Positions 11,353 to 21,764 of a DNA stretch of 64,000 bases are shown here, one piece after another. Each line of letters starts with the position of its first letter. The stretch's first letter is position 1. The stretch comes from Scheffersomyces stipitis CBS 6054 (lineage: Eukaryota; Ascomycota; Pichiomycetes; Serinales; Debaryomycetaceae). Both the position numbers and the translations under genes were made by a program. Location: positions 1,550,001-1,614,000 of the forward strand of contig NC_009046.1 of the NCBI RefSeq assembly GCF_000209165.1, read 5' to 3'. The notes beneath the pieces were generated by a model. It saw only the letters and a program-made list of their open reading frames with translations. It did no database searches and had not been told where the DNA came from.

Positions 11353-13167
11353 ATGCCGTTCAATTTCGTCCAACTGAAGATAGCGGAGCTACTGCCGATT
11401 GTAGGCTTGGATGAGGCCAGTTTGAAGATCCTCATTTGTACCCTTCTCTCTTTCCCGTTTGGGGTAATCTTCAAGAGACTTCCAGACCAAAGCTATACAT
11501 TGAAGAACTTGTACAATTTGGCTGTTTCGTCGTTGTACGTATTTGGAATTCTCAATCTCCGAAGTGGACTTGTCACATTGTTGATTTCAGCCACAGGAAC
11601 ATATTTCATCACCCGATACTTAAGAACCAGTTCGATGCCATGGGTCAACTTTATCTTTCTCATGGCCCATTTGTGCTACTCCCATTTGCACACTCAATTC
11701 TTTGTGACATTTGATCAGACCAAGATTGACATCACGGGAGCTCAGATGGTCTTGGTTATAAAGCTTTCTTCCTTTGGCTGGAGTGTGTATGATGGAAGAC
11801 AGCCCAAAGATCTCTTGACTTCCTACACAGCTTCCAGAGCCATTAAGAAGCACCCCAACATCTTGCCATATATTGGCTACGTATTCTTCTATGCTTCAGT
11901 ATTGACAGGACCGGCTTTTGACTATGCTGACTATGACAAGTTCATTCATTCCACTTTGTTTGACGATGTGCCGGATTCTAAGCGTCCGGGTCGTAACAAG
12001 AGAAGAATCCCCAGAAGTGGCAGACAGGCACTTTACAAAACTTTGCAGGGTTTTTTCTGGGCTTTCTGGCTATTCCAGGTTCCTAGATACGTCAATCTTG
12101 AATATGTATTAAGTGGTAAGTTCTACGCCAACCACAACTTCATCTACCGTATCATCTACTTGTGGATCTTGGGCTTCACTCACAGACTCAAGTACTATAC
12201 TATCTGGTTGATAGCTGAAGGTGCTTGCATTTTATGTGGCATAGGCTACAACGGCTATGATGCTGAAACGGATACCTTCAAATGGGATAGAGTTCAGAAC
12301 ATAGATCCTTGGGCATTTGAAACAGGCCAAAATGTTCATACTTGTTTAGAAGCCTGGAACATGAACACCAACAAGTGGCTCAAGAACTTTGTCTACTTGA
12401 GAATTGCTAGACCAGGCAAGAAGCCTGGCTTTAAGAGTACTTTGTTCACTTTTGTTACTAGTGCCTTTTGGCATGGAACTAGACCAGGATATTATTTGAC
12501 GTTCGTACTTGGGGCTGTTCTGCAATCTTTGGGTAAGATCTACAGGAGAAACTTGCGTCCAATCTTCTTGGAAGCAGACGGAAAGACTCCTAAACCAACT
12601 AAGATATACTACGATATTGTTTCGTTGATTGTTACACAGCTTCTCTTTGGTTTTATTTCTCAGCCATTTGTCATCTTGGATTTCAAGCTTTCTCTTTACT
12701 GTTGGGCTACAGCTTATTTCTACGTTCCGGTTGTAGCCATTGTCACGTTCTTCCTCTTTAGGGGTCCATACGCTAAGGTAGTCGTCAAGTGGTGTAGATC
12801 CCATTCTGCCTCTGCACAAGTTCCTAAGGAAGCACTTGATAATATTAAGCTCACTTCCAAGGAAGCAGAAAAGGTCAAGAGCCATTTGGACAGTATCTTG
12901 GAAAGAGAATTCGACACATTAGGATTACCACCTATTGATGTCCTTGAAACTGTAGACAAGAAGGAATTCGACGAAGACGTAAAGGACTTGGCCGAAGCCT
13001 GGCGTTCGTTCAGGGGCCGCAGGGGTTCTATTAAGGATGATGATTTTGAAGGCTTAAAAGATGCCTACAACAATTTCACTAACGAGATTAACGAGATCTT
13101 CACCTCCAAGAAAGAAGAGTTTAGCAAAAAACCAGCGACAATGTCCAAGGCCAATAAGGTCGATTGA
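11353..13167 (+). CDS. ALE1: Lysophospholipid acyltransferase, MBOAT family
   Basis: Ale1 acylates lysophosphatidylcholine, lysophosphatidylethanolamine and other lysolipids in the ER (Lands cycle). The 604-residue protein has about ten hydrophobic membrane segments. It carries the MBOAT signatures: the substrate-side Asn region (EAWNMNTNKWL, about residues 333-343) and the catalytic His in FWHGTRPGYY (His at about residue 374). The early LTGPAFDYADYDKF motif is typical of the ALE1 branch. The tail beyond the last membrane span is long, charged and lysine-rich, ending in KVD. The start at 11353 is the first in-frame ATG. Length agrees with the S. cerevisiae protein (619). Confidence 0.93.
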   Translation: MPFNFVQLKIAELLPIVGLDEASLKILICTLLSFPFGVIFKRLPDQSYTLKNLYNLAVSSLYVFGILNLRSGLVTLLISATGTYFITRYLRTSSMPWVNFIFLMAHLCYSHLHTQFFVTFDQTKIDITGAQMVLVIKLSSFGWSVYDGRQPKDLLTSYTASRAIKKHPNILPYIGYVFFYASVLTGPAFDYADYDKFIHSTLFDDVPDSKRPGRNKRRIPRSGRQALYKTLQGFFWAFWLFQVPRYVNLEYVLSGKFYANHNFIYRIIYLWILGFTHRLKYYTIWLIAEGACILCGIGYNGYDAETDTFKWDRVQNIDPWAFETGQNVHTCLEAWNMNTNKWLKNFVYLRIARPGKKPGFKSTLFTFVTSAFWHGTRPGYYLTFVLGAVLQSLGKIYRRNLRPIFLEADGKTPKPTKIYYDIVSLIVTQLLFGFISQPFVILDFKLSLYCWATAYFYVPVVAIVTFFLFRGPYAKVVVKWCRSHSASAQVPKEALDNIKLTSKEAEKVKSHLDSILEREFDTLGLPPIDVLETVDKKEFDEDVKDLAEAWRSFRGRRGSIKDDDFEGLKDAYNNFTNEINEIFTSKKEEFSKKPATMSKANKVD

Positions 13168-14910
<1,743 letters not shown>

Positions 14911-15004
14911 GTAGTTTATGAATAGATGTAGCTTGGCTATATACGTAGATATATTTGTATTTAAATATAATTATTCTATGGTTCTACTATTACTGTATGC
15001 GTAA

Positions 15005-15937
15005 CTAATCGGAAAACTCGTCTTCCGAGTCGAACAAATCGAGGTCGAGTTGGGCCGACTGTTCTTCCTTCTTCTTACCAGAGGATGAGGAACCATAGTC
15101 GCCGAATGAACCTCTACGTATTCCAGTGTCCTGTTGTTTGTCTGCTTTCTTGACTTGTTCATCTTTCTTTTCTTGTATCTTTTCTTCCTCTGTAGTACCC
15201 AATTCGTTTGCGATAATTTCGTCTGGATTCAATGAGCTCGCTGCAAGCATTCCTCTTCTTAAAGCATCTTCAGCTGGCCACACGTAGTTATTGGGGTGAA
15301 TTTGAAAGGGCATACTTGCCAGCGTAGCTGGAGCCTTAGTGAACTTGGCCAACTTCATGGCATATTTCAAGATATCTTCGATCTCAACAGTATCTCCACT
15401 TCCTTTGCCTCCTAAAACAGCGGCCCTCTTACTTGCTGATGCAGGTAATCTGGGAAGAGCCCTTAATTCGTTTCTGTACGATATGAGCTCCTTTAGTATA
15501 TACTTGGAAGTGTTGTCCAAATTGCTACTTTCAGCTTCAAGTTCTTTGATGTTTTCTCCCAAACGACGATGTCTATCTAGTTCTTCAATTTTTGACTTGA
15601 GATCGTCGTTTATGGCGATGATTTTCTCAACATTTGCATGCAACTGCCCTTCCTTGAACTGTGATATGTTATCGGAGATGGCATTTAGAGTGTCTTCAAA
15701 AGCACCTACTTGCTTAACTATGGGCAATTGTTCGAATTTATCTAAGGCTGCTTTTGTGGTGATTTTACTCTTGATACTTCCTGAACTCACTGGGAGGTTT
15801 CTTACGGGATTCAATGAAGATGCTACATAGTTGGGAGTGCTAGGAATGGAAGAAATATGTTGGTTAAGTCGCTGTGACGAACCAACTCGTGATATGGGAA
15901 GGGATTTTAAGGGATCGTTCTTTTTGTGAGGAAACAT
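15005..15937 (-). CDS. MED4: Mediator complex subunit 4
   Basis: Med4 is a core subunit of the middle module of Mediator, which bridges activators and RNA polymerase II. The 310-residue protein has a polar N-terminus, a coiled-coil stretch at about residues 85-165 (the Med4 heterodimer region with Med9/Med7 neighbours), the family motif IEDILKYAMKLAKFTKAP near residues 180-200 and NYVWPAEDALRRGML near 215-230, then an acidic Ser-rich tail ending DSEDEFSD. It is convergent with HEM15. Confidence 0.92.
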   Translation of the reverse strand: MFPHKKNDPLKSLPISRVGSSQRLNQHISSIPSTPNYVASSLNPVRNLPVSSGSIKSKITTKAALDKFEQLPIVKQVGAFEDTLNAISDNISQFKEGQLHANVEKIIAINDDLKSKIEELDRHRRLGENIKELEAESSNLDNTSKYILKELISYRNELRALPRLPASASKRAAVLGGKGSGDTVEIEDILKYAMKLAKFTKAPATLASMPFQIHPNNYVWPAEDALRRGMLAASSLNPDEIIANELGTTEEEKIQEKKDEQVKKADKQQDTGIRRGSFGDYGSSSSGKKKEEQSAQLDLDLFDSEDEFSD

Positions 15938-16430
15938 CTCGAATAAAGCGAATTAATAGTACAATTTTGTTATGAAATTTGGTGTAAATGGTATGAAGTA
16001 TAGCCTTATGCTATTTTATGTGCCAAGTGAAGTATTCAATGACGAATTAAAGATAAGATCATATTCCGTATGCTTTGCAAAACGAACTGTAACAGTTGAT
16101 ACAGATTTAAGCCAATTTCTATGAGAGACAGATATGAAGACTAAGGGTATGAAAAGAATTACATGTACATTTTGGTTCAAGTATTTTCGTTTCTCATTTA
16201 TTCAGCGCTCGTTTTGGATAAATTAGTTTTGTTTGGGGAACTGAGATTTAGAAGATTGCGAAAAGTAAATTAAAAATATCGAATAATTGAATCTTTCTCT
16301 TCATACTTCACTATTAAAGCTTGGGACAGTAGTATCTGAAGAACAATTCTTAACAAAATTAATACTTCCTTGCTTTGCAAACATCCTAGCTTTTACAATT
16401 CGGTCGTTAACTTCTAGATACAAGCATGTT
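15938..16430. other. Divergent promoter region MED4/G-patch gene
   Basis: 493 bases, AT-rich. The downstream frame is open from a TTG at 16287 but contains no ATG before 16431, so this stretch is taken as leader. Nothing else seen. Confidence 0.45.
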
Positions 16431-17312
16431 ATGAAGCGTAGCAATGTGTTCGGTGACTCTTCAGATTCAGAGTCCGATAGCGACCAGCCCGTTTCAACAA
16501 AAAAAGTGTTTATTCCTCCGAAAGAATCGGTAGTGGAGTCTAAACCGAATCCTGAAGACACTCTGTCTAAACAAAATGACTATATGACATTTGTTCCCGC
16601 TAAAGAGAAAGTATCTACGACATCAACCTCAACTTATACCTCCCATGGGATGAAGTACCACGAAATCCAACAAACAAAAAGAGAAGAAGCCCTAAAGGTA
16701 TCTCTCTTTGATAGCGAAACCAAATCGGTTGGACTATCTATAATGGAAAAAATGGGATTTAGGATTGGTGACACCTTAGGTACTATAGATTATAGCAATG
16801 GATCTGCCAGGGACGAGCCAATTGCTGTGAAAGTGAGAAAGGAGAGACTAGGACTTGGTGCAGAACAAAATGCTAAAGATTTGGAGTCCCTAGAATTGGA
16901 TTCATATAAGCTTCGAGTCAGTGACCAGAAGAAAGTGACCGAATTTAGACGACAACTCTCAAATGTCATGAAACTTTGCTTTGAAATCAGTGGTGAGGCT
17001 AATAACTTGTACAGTAACTACGACCTCAGTAAGGTCAACGAGTTATGGAGGCCGTATGCTGTGAAACTAGTGGAGCATGACAATTCAGTCAAGATCAGTC
17101 AGAGAATAGGAAATAATAAGATACAAACGGTACTGACTTCAGGCTTCGCTTCAATCGACAACATAGAAGACCCGGAGTCCGCCATGATTTCCCTTCTACA
17201 GTACTTGAGAAAAAATCATTTCTACTGCTTCTTCTGCGGATGTAGCTACAGCGACGTAACTGATCTTGAACAACATTGTCCAGGGATATTTGCAGATGAT
17301 CATCAAATCTAG
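16431..17312 (+). CDS. G-patch protein with C-terminal DUF4187-like domain (GPATCH11 type)
   Basis: A 294-residue protein with an acidic Ser-rich N-terminus (DSSDSESDSD). A G-patch lies at about residues 97-146 (GLSIMEKMGF...GLG), and a C-terminal block carries a CxxC...HC pattern (FYCFFCGCSYSDVTDLEQHCPG). This order matches the GPATCH11 family, whose S. cerevisiae counterpart I believe is Cmg1 (YLR271W). G-patches bind and activate DEAH-box RNA helicases, so a role in RNA processing is likely, but the partner is not shown here. The start is the first in-frame ATG. Confidence 0.8.
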   Translation: MKRSNVFGDSSDSESDSDQPVSTKKVFIPPKESVVESKPNPEDTLSKQNDYMTFVPAKEKVSTTSTSTYTSHGMKYHEIQQTKREEALKVSLFDSETKSVGLSIMEKMGFRIGDTLGTIDYSNGSARDEPIAVKVRKERLGLGAEQNAKDLESLELDSYKLRVSDQKKVTEFRRQLSNVMKLCFEISGEANNLYSNYDLSKVNELWRPYAVKLVEHDNSVKISQRIGNNKIQTVLTSGFASIDNIEDPESAMISLLQYLRKNHFYCFFCGCSYSDVTDLEQHCPGIFADDHQI

Positions 17313-17368
17313 TGTACTATAGTTACTACATAATTCTAATCTAGTAGATAGTTATATAATCATTAATG

Positions 17369-18886
17369 CTAATATAAGGCAGACTCTAGCAAATTGTGAT
17401 TTGCCAATTTTGATTTCACGTGTAATTCATTGATATTAGAAGCTGGCAATGGGCTGTTTCCGTTGACTTCTACGGTGAAGAGCTCGGACAATTCTTGTTT
17501 AGAAAAATTGTCCAAGCGGAGCGTATTTATATCGAAAGATCCGTAAGTCAAAGGTGGCTTAATAGCTGCTTTGTACGTCGTGGAGGAATCTTTACCCCAT
17601 GTTATCAGTATATTGCAATCATTGATAATGGCTCCATGTAAGAACAAGACGGCCCATTCAGCAGCCGATCTCAGGAAGAACTTGATCGATGCCGACTGCA
17701 AGTCGTCTGAAAGTTTACATGCTACTATATCGCCAAAAGCAATGAAATGCAAAGCCAACTCGTCCTCGGTAAATTTGGATGATAAACCTGTTATCAGCAA
17801 AGTAGTGTTGTTGGGGTCCGTGAATTGGTTCAATGCTGGCTGTGACTGACTGAGATGTACACGCGAGATTTCATGGTTCTCGCTCTCTGGGGCTGGACTG
17901 GAAAATCCTCCACTATTGCTTCCGCTAGCTTGTCCAACTCTTATGGCTCTACTGCCTACAACTACGCCATTCATCTCCTTGAGAGCCCGATTTTTGATTT
18001 CGATATTGGTGAAACGGACAAACCCAAAGCCTTTATTGGCACCAGTCTGTTGATCGAACATAATTTTAACCTGTTTCACTTGTCCTGGGAACTGAGTATT
18101 GAACTTGGCGAAAATGAGATCTTCCGTCACATCCAAGGCCAAATCGCCAATGAAGATCGAGTGTTCGTTTTTGGGTGCTATTTGTCGTGAATTGGACGAA
18201 TCTGGGTATCTAGAGCTTCCAGAAGTTGCTCCTCCATGACCTTCAGACTTGGGTCCTCCAGCATAGTTGATTTTGAACGTTCTTGCGGATCCTGGAATTA
18301 CCAACCCATTTTTCTGTACAGCAGTATCTACTTCCTTTTCATTAGCAAACGTAACAAATGAATACGGTGGTTTTGTCGTGTTGAACTTGTCTCTCATAAT
18401 CTTGACAGAAACTGGCGGCACTCCTACGGTTTGCCATATATTAGCAATGCTTTCCTCTGTCCAAGTGGGATCCAATCCTCCCATCCAGATCTGGAATTGG
18501 GTATCGTTGTAACGATTTCCTTGCTGATTGTAGGCATTGTGAGGTTGACTTTGAGATGATGAAGTCTGAGATTGAGACTGGTATGCTGCTTGATAGGCAT
18601 TTCTTTTGAACGGTCTTCTCTGAAAACCATTGCCATTATTGCTGCTATCGCCGACATTGCTGGAATAACTGCTACCTCCATTATAATTGTTACTACCATT
18701 ATAATTGCTGCTGCCATTGTGGCCACTGCTAATATAACTGTCTCTCCCACCATAACTATTGCTACCATTATTGTTATTGTATCTGTTGTATCCTCCGCTT
18801 CCAGACTGCTGACCTCCAGAGCCTCTATAGCTGCTTCCTTGGTATCCTCCTCTCGGCCGATGGCCACCGGAGTTATGGTACGACAT
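17369..18886 (-). CDS. NAM8: Three-RRM RNA-binding protein, Nam8/TIA-1 type
   Basis: A 505-residue protein. Residues 1-130 are a Gly/Asn/Ser/Tyr-rich low-complexity region with RGG-like pieces. Three RRMs follow: RRM1 (RNP2 IWMGGL 133-138, RNP1 YSFVTFAN from 175), RRM2 (IFIGDL 244-249, KGFGFVRF 285-292) and RRM3 (LLITGL 363-368, with a weaker RNP1). This arrangement is that of Nam8, a U1 snRNP component that binds intron sequence downstream of the 5' splice site, and of its relative Ngr1. Nam8 is the better guess by size, but Ngr1 is not excluded. It converges on the G-patch gene with a 56-base gap. Confidence 0.78.
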   Translation of the reverse strand: MSYHNSGGHRPRGGYQGSSYRGSGGQQSGSGGYNRYNNNNGSNSYGGRDSYISSGHNGSSNYNGSNNYNGGSSYSSNVGDSSNNGNGFQRRPFKRNAYQAAYQSQSQTSSSQSQPHNAYNQQGNRYNDTQFQIWMGGLDPTWTEESIANIWQTVGVPPVSVKIMRDKFNTTKPPYSFVTFANEKEVDTAVQKNGLVIPGSARTFKINYAGGPKSEGHGGATSGSSRYPDSSNSRQIAPKNEHSIFIGDLALDVTEDLIFAKFNTQFPGQVKQVKIMFDQQTGANKGFGFVRFTNIEIKNRALKEMNGVVVGSRAIRVGQASGSNSGGFSSPAPESENHEISRVHLSQSQPALNQFTDPNNTTLLITGLSSKFTEDELALHFIAFGDIVACKLSDDLQSASIKFFLRSAAEWAVLFLHGAIINDCNILITWGKDSSTTYKAAIKPPLTYGSFDINTLRLDNFSKQELSELFTVEVNGNSPLPASNINELHVKSKLANHNLLESALY

Positions 18887-19465
18887 TATGGCAGCTTGGT
18901 TAAGAAGAATATGATGTGACTATTATGGGCCATCTGATGAAAAGTTATAGAATTGTATTGTGCAGGATCAACGATTGCAAAATAGAAATGGTGCTACAGT
19001 ATTGATAATCCAAAGAACCAAAAGGCACGACGAAATAGTGCTCAAGAGAGTTGCTATTTCAATGAACTTTGGTCTCATTCTGGTGTTTCCATTTATCAGC
19101 AAAACTCTGATATCTATACTGTGATGCCATATTAATGTTAATATACAATATTTCTCAGATTACATTCCAAATTTGGATATTCACAGCCATTCTAGCAAAA
19201 ATCTTAAAAAAAAATAGAAAGAGAACAGCTTTCCAGCAGCATTTTACACTAACAGAACCATCTAATGATGACGATATAGACACAACTTGACCACATCGCC
19301 ATTCCACATACCGATTTATACCATTCGAAAGCTAACATTAGCCAGGAGCGCTACCATTGAAACAGCCTGCACACAATTTGAACCGAATCCATCAACGAAT
19401 AGAAAATTGGCAAACATTGATTATCACCAATACTTATTCTCCAGCAGCTCATCCTTACGCACACA
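18887..19465. other. Divergent promoter region NAM8/small mitochondrial gene
   Basis: 579 bases with an A-run near 19206-19214. The open frame at 19287-19469 starts at TTG and has no recognisable product. Nothing else seen. Confidence 0.45.
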
Positions 19466-19783
19466 ATGATTGCTAGACCGCTGAGAAATGTTGCCAGAGT
19501 AGTATTCAAGAGATTACAGCACTCAGCTGCCGAATCTGCATCTACTGCCAAGGCTTCCGGCTTCAACAACAAATTCAATTTCAACATAAACCCACCTAAT
19601 GTGCATGAATACTGGAACTACCGCAATGCCAGTGTGTTATTGGCAGTTATTCCCGTTTACTTAGGTGTTGGCTATGTAGCCAAGTATCTCGGGGCCAATC
19701 TTGACGGCTTTGAGGGTCTCATTGAGTTTGCTGACAACGATCAGTTGAAGACTCTCAAGTTTGGTGAGCCACAGACGAAGTAG
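19466..19783 (+). CDS. Small single-span mitochondrial membrane protein, unrecognised
   Basis: A 105-residue protein with a classic mitochondrial presequence (MIARPLRNVARVVFKRLQ, Arg-rich and amphipathic, no acids). It then has a short NPPNxxxYW segment near residue 45, one membrane span at about 55-75 (SVLLAVIPVYLGVGYVAKYL) and a short acidic tail. I do not recognise it with confidence. It lies just upstream of a complex I subunit gene on the same strand. The PPN-x(n)-W-before-one-span layout faintly resembles the small complex I subunit NDUFC1/KFYI, but the likeness is weak. Codon use is like its neighbours and the ATG is the first in frame, so I think it is a real gene. Confidence 0.75.
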   Translation: MIARPLRNVARVVFKRLQHSAAESASTAKASGFNNKFNFNINPPNVHEYWNYRNASVLLAVIPVYLGVGYVAKYLGANLDGFEGLIEFADNDQLKTLKFGEPQTK

Positions 19784-20452
19784 ACAGGGTCACGAAGAGT
19801 CGGTGCGAGAAGAAATGAAAACTGATATGAAAGTAGAGAGTGGAGACTTTGACGAACAGAAGCAGCGAAATTGCATTATCAAGGACAGAGCCTAGGCTCT
19901 AATGTCGTTTGTATTTATATAGTTCATACATGTATGAAACAGAAGCTTTGTAGGCATGTAGGGGAATTTAAACATGGTAGACTTGTAGTTTACAAATGAC
20001 ACAATTTGACGGACCTCTATTGTATCTTTCCATGGTATTAGGACAATTACAAGGCAATACTCTAGAATCAAGGAAGTACTACAACATCACATTCCAGTGT
20101 AGTATGTAGAGACTTTTTCAGCTCGCTCAGTACTATCATTTTATATATGCTAGAGAAATCCACCATGACATACATTTTTTTTATATTCAGAGATAATTGC
20201 TTCTAGATGTGCAATTCAATAGTAACAACTTCAATATATCACAATTTCCATATATCACAGATCTATACGTATCCGTGTCTATTCTCTGTGCTTCTTTTCA
20301 CAATTTACTTACTGTTACATAATATTTCACAAATGCTGACCTAAGCTGCTTTTTTTCTCACTTTCTCTCATTGGCCCAAAACCCAGACAAACAAAACTAC
20401 AATTGTACAATCTCCAACATTAGAGCACTACTTTCCACAGACTCATCACAAC
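19784..20452. other. Intergenic region between two mitochondrial genes
   Basis: 669 bases, AT-rich. It contains an inverted CCAAT box (TCATTGG at 20368-20374) 78 bases before the next start, compatible with HAP-complex control of a respiratory gene. No ORF or RNA gene is supported. Confidence 0.5.
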
Positions 20453-21055
20453 ATGCTCAGAATCGGATTGTCCTCTGTGAGAGGGGCCAGAATCGCCAGA
20501 GCTGCTCCCAGAGTTTCTGCCTTCAGAAGCTTGACCACCAAGACTACCATTACTGACCACGCTACTGGGCGAGTTATCACCTTGACCGACCCCAACAGAC
20601 CAGAGATAGGTGACTATCCCGACTTCACACCGCAGTTGGCCCAAGACAAGGATCCATATGCCAAATATGATGATCCCCAAAATAGAAGAAACTTGAACGA
20701 TCCCGTTTCCATTAACGATGATTTGTACGACATCTGGTCTCCAGACTACTACCAGTTTGTCTCAGACAAGACTGCTTTGAAACATAACGCTATATTCTTT
20801 TCGCTTGTATTTGGCTTCGGTGCTACCATCTGGTACTTCCAGTTGAACCCGGAGAAGCCAGCCATGCCTAGATCTTTCCCATTTGGTGGTTTGGCCAAAG
20901 AGTTGGGCTCGGGCTCAGCTGAAGATGACTACTTCTATCGTGTTAAAGCCGATACTACTGCAGAACAGGAGTTAGGCTTCTTGGGTGCCGACAATGACAC
21001 GGTTGCCAACAAGGACTCGTACATAAGCCAGAATTCGGACTTTATCAAGGCCTAA
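20453..21055 (+). CDS. NADH:ubiquinone oxidoreductase (complex I) accessory subunit, NDUFB8/ASHI type
   Basis: A 200-residue mitochondrial protein corresponding to human NDUFB8 and to the Yarrowia subunit called NIAM, a membrane-arm accessory subunit of proton-pumping complex I. Evidence: a presequence of about 25 residues rich in Arg/Ala, then IGDYPDFTPQ (GDYP is the family hallmark), the DPYAKYDDPQNRRNLNDPV stretch with conserved Asp-Pro and Asn, one membrane span at about residues 112-132, and the FPFGGLAKELG block matching the human YPYNNLYLERG region. Complex I is absent from S. cerevisiae, so this gene constrains the lineage. The tail is acidic. Confidence 0.85.
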   Translation: MLRIGLSSVRGARIARAAPRVSAFRSLTTKTTITDHATGRVITLTDPNRPEIGDYPDFTPQLAQDKDPYAKYDDPQNRRNLNDPVSINDDLYDIWSPDYYQFVSDKTALKHNAIFFSLVFGFGATIWYFQLNPEKPAMPRSFPFGGLAKELGSGSAEDDYFYRVKADTTAEQELGFLGADNDTVANKDSYISQNSDFIKA

Positions 21056-21764
21056 TGTCGTTAGCCATTCACAAACCAGACTAGAAAGAAGCTACCAATA
21101 CAGCAACGTAAGTAATAAGAAAAATCTGGAAGTGCTATTCATCTCGTTTGATGTTTAATTGACGTAACATAGCAACTTACAATTTTTTGAATTTCCTTCT
21201 AGTCTCATCATCAGCCCGCTGCTTTCGTGCAGTGGGCCCATAGACCTCTCGGTTTTCCATCGCATTATCATTGCTTTAGTAAGGATATATATATTTTCAA
21301 TTTACAAAATTTAACGAAAAGGAGAAACTTGTCCTGTCTCATAGAAAAGAATAGCAAAGACACACATGTCGTTTATAGCCCCTTCTGTAGTGTAGATTCT
21401 CATTTCCAGATTTTTCATAGTCTCGCATATATATAAGTTTAGTGTACTACGGAGTCGAGATTACTTACAATTGAAGAACAAACTTTTAAGGACAACGAAA
21501 AAACATATTCTAGATATAACTACAAAAATGCTTTGACTATTTCACCTACATCGTATCTGGAGTCCCGCAAATAAGAGCTAGGTTTTCACCCGTTATACGA
21601 TCCAACAGTTGACTCTTGTTGATCGCGATCCCACCTGCACACAGTCGAAGAGTATTCACTACACAAATCTCCATAGTGAAATATACCAGATACCAACCTC
21701 TTCTTTTTTCACTGTCCGCCACGAAAATTCTATCTGTGGCCCAAAGATCTACAGAAACTACTTT
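21056..21764. other. Intergenic region complex I subunit to SWR1
   Basis: 709 bases. The SWR1 frame is open upstream to a TTG at 21609, but the first in-frame ATG is 21765. A frame at 21227-21436 begins without recognisable content. No other feature seen. Confidence 0.45.

Noticed and set aside
12346..12885. 179-codon minus-strand frame inside ALE1
   Set aside because: ALE1 has intact family motifs over the same bases; the antisense product is unlike any family.
18424..18867. 147-codon minus-strand frame overlapping NAM8 and an opposing plus-strand frame
   Set aside because: Both are shadows of the low-complexity Gly/Asn N-terminus of NAM8.
18930..19110. C/D-box snoRNA candidate (CTGATGAAA at about 18937 with CTGA at 19107)
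   Set aside because: Boxes are about 170 bases apart with no terminal stem; most likely chance.
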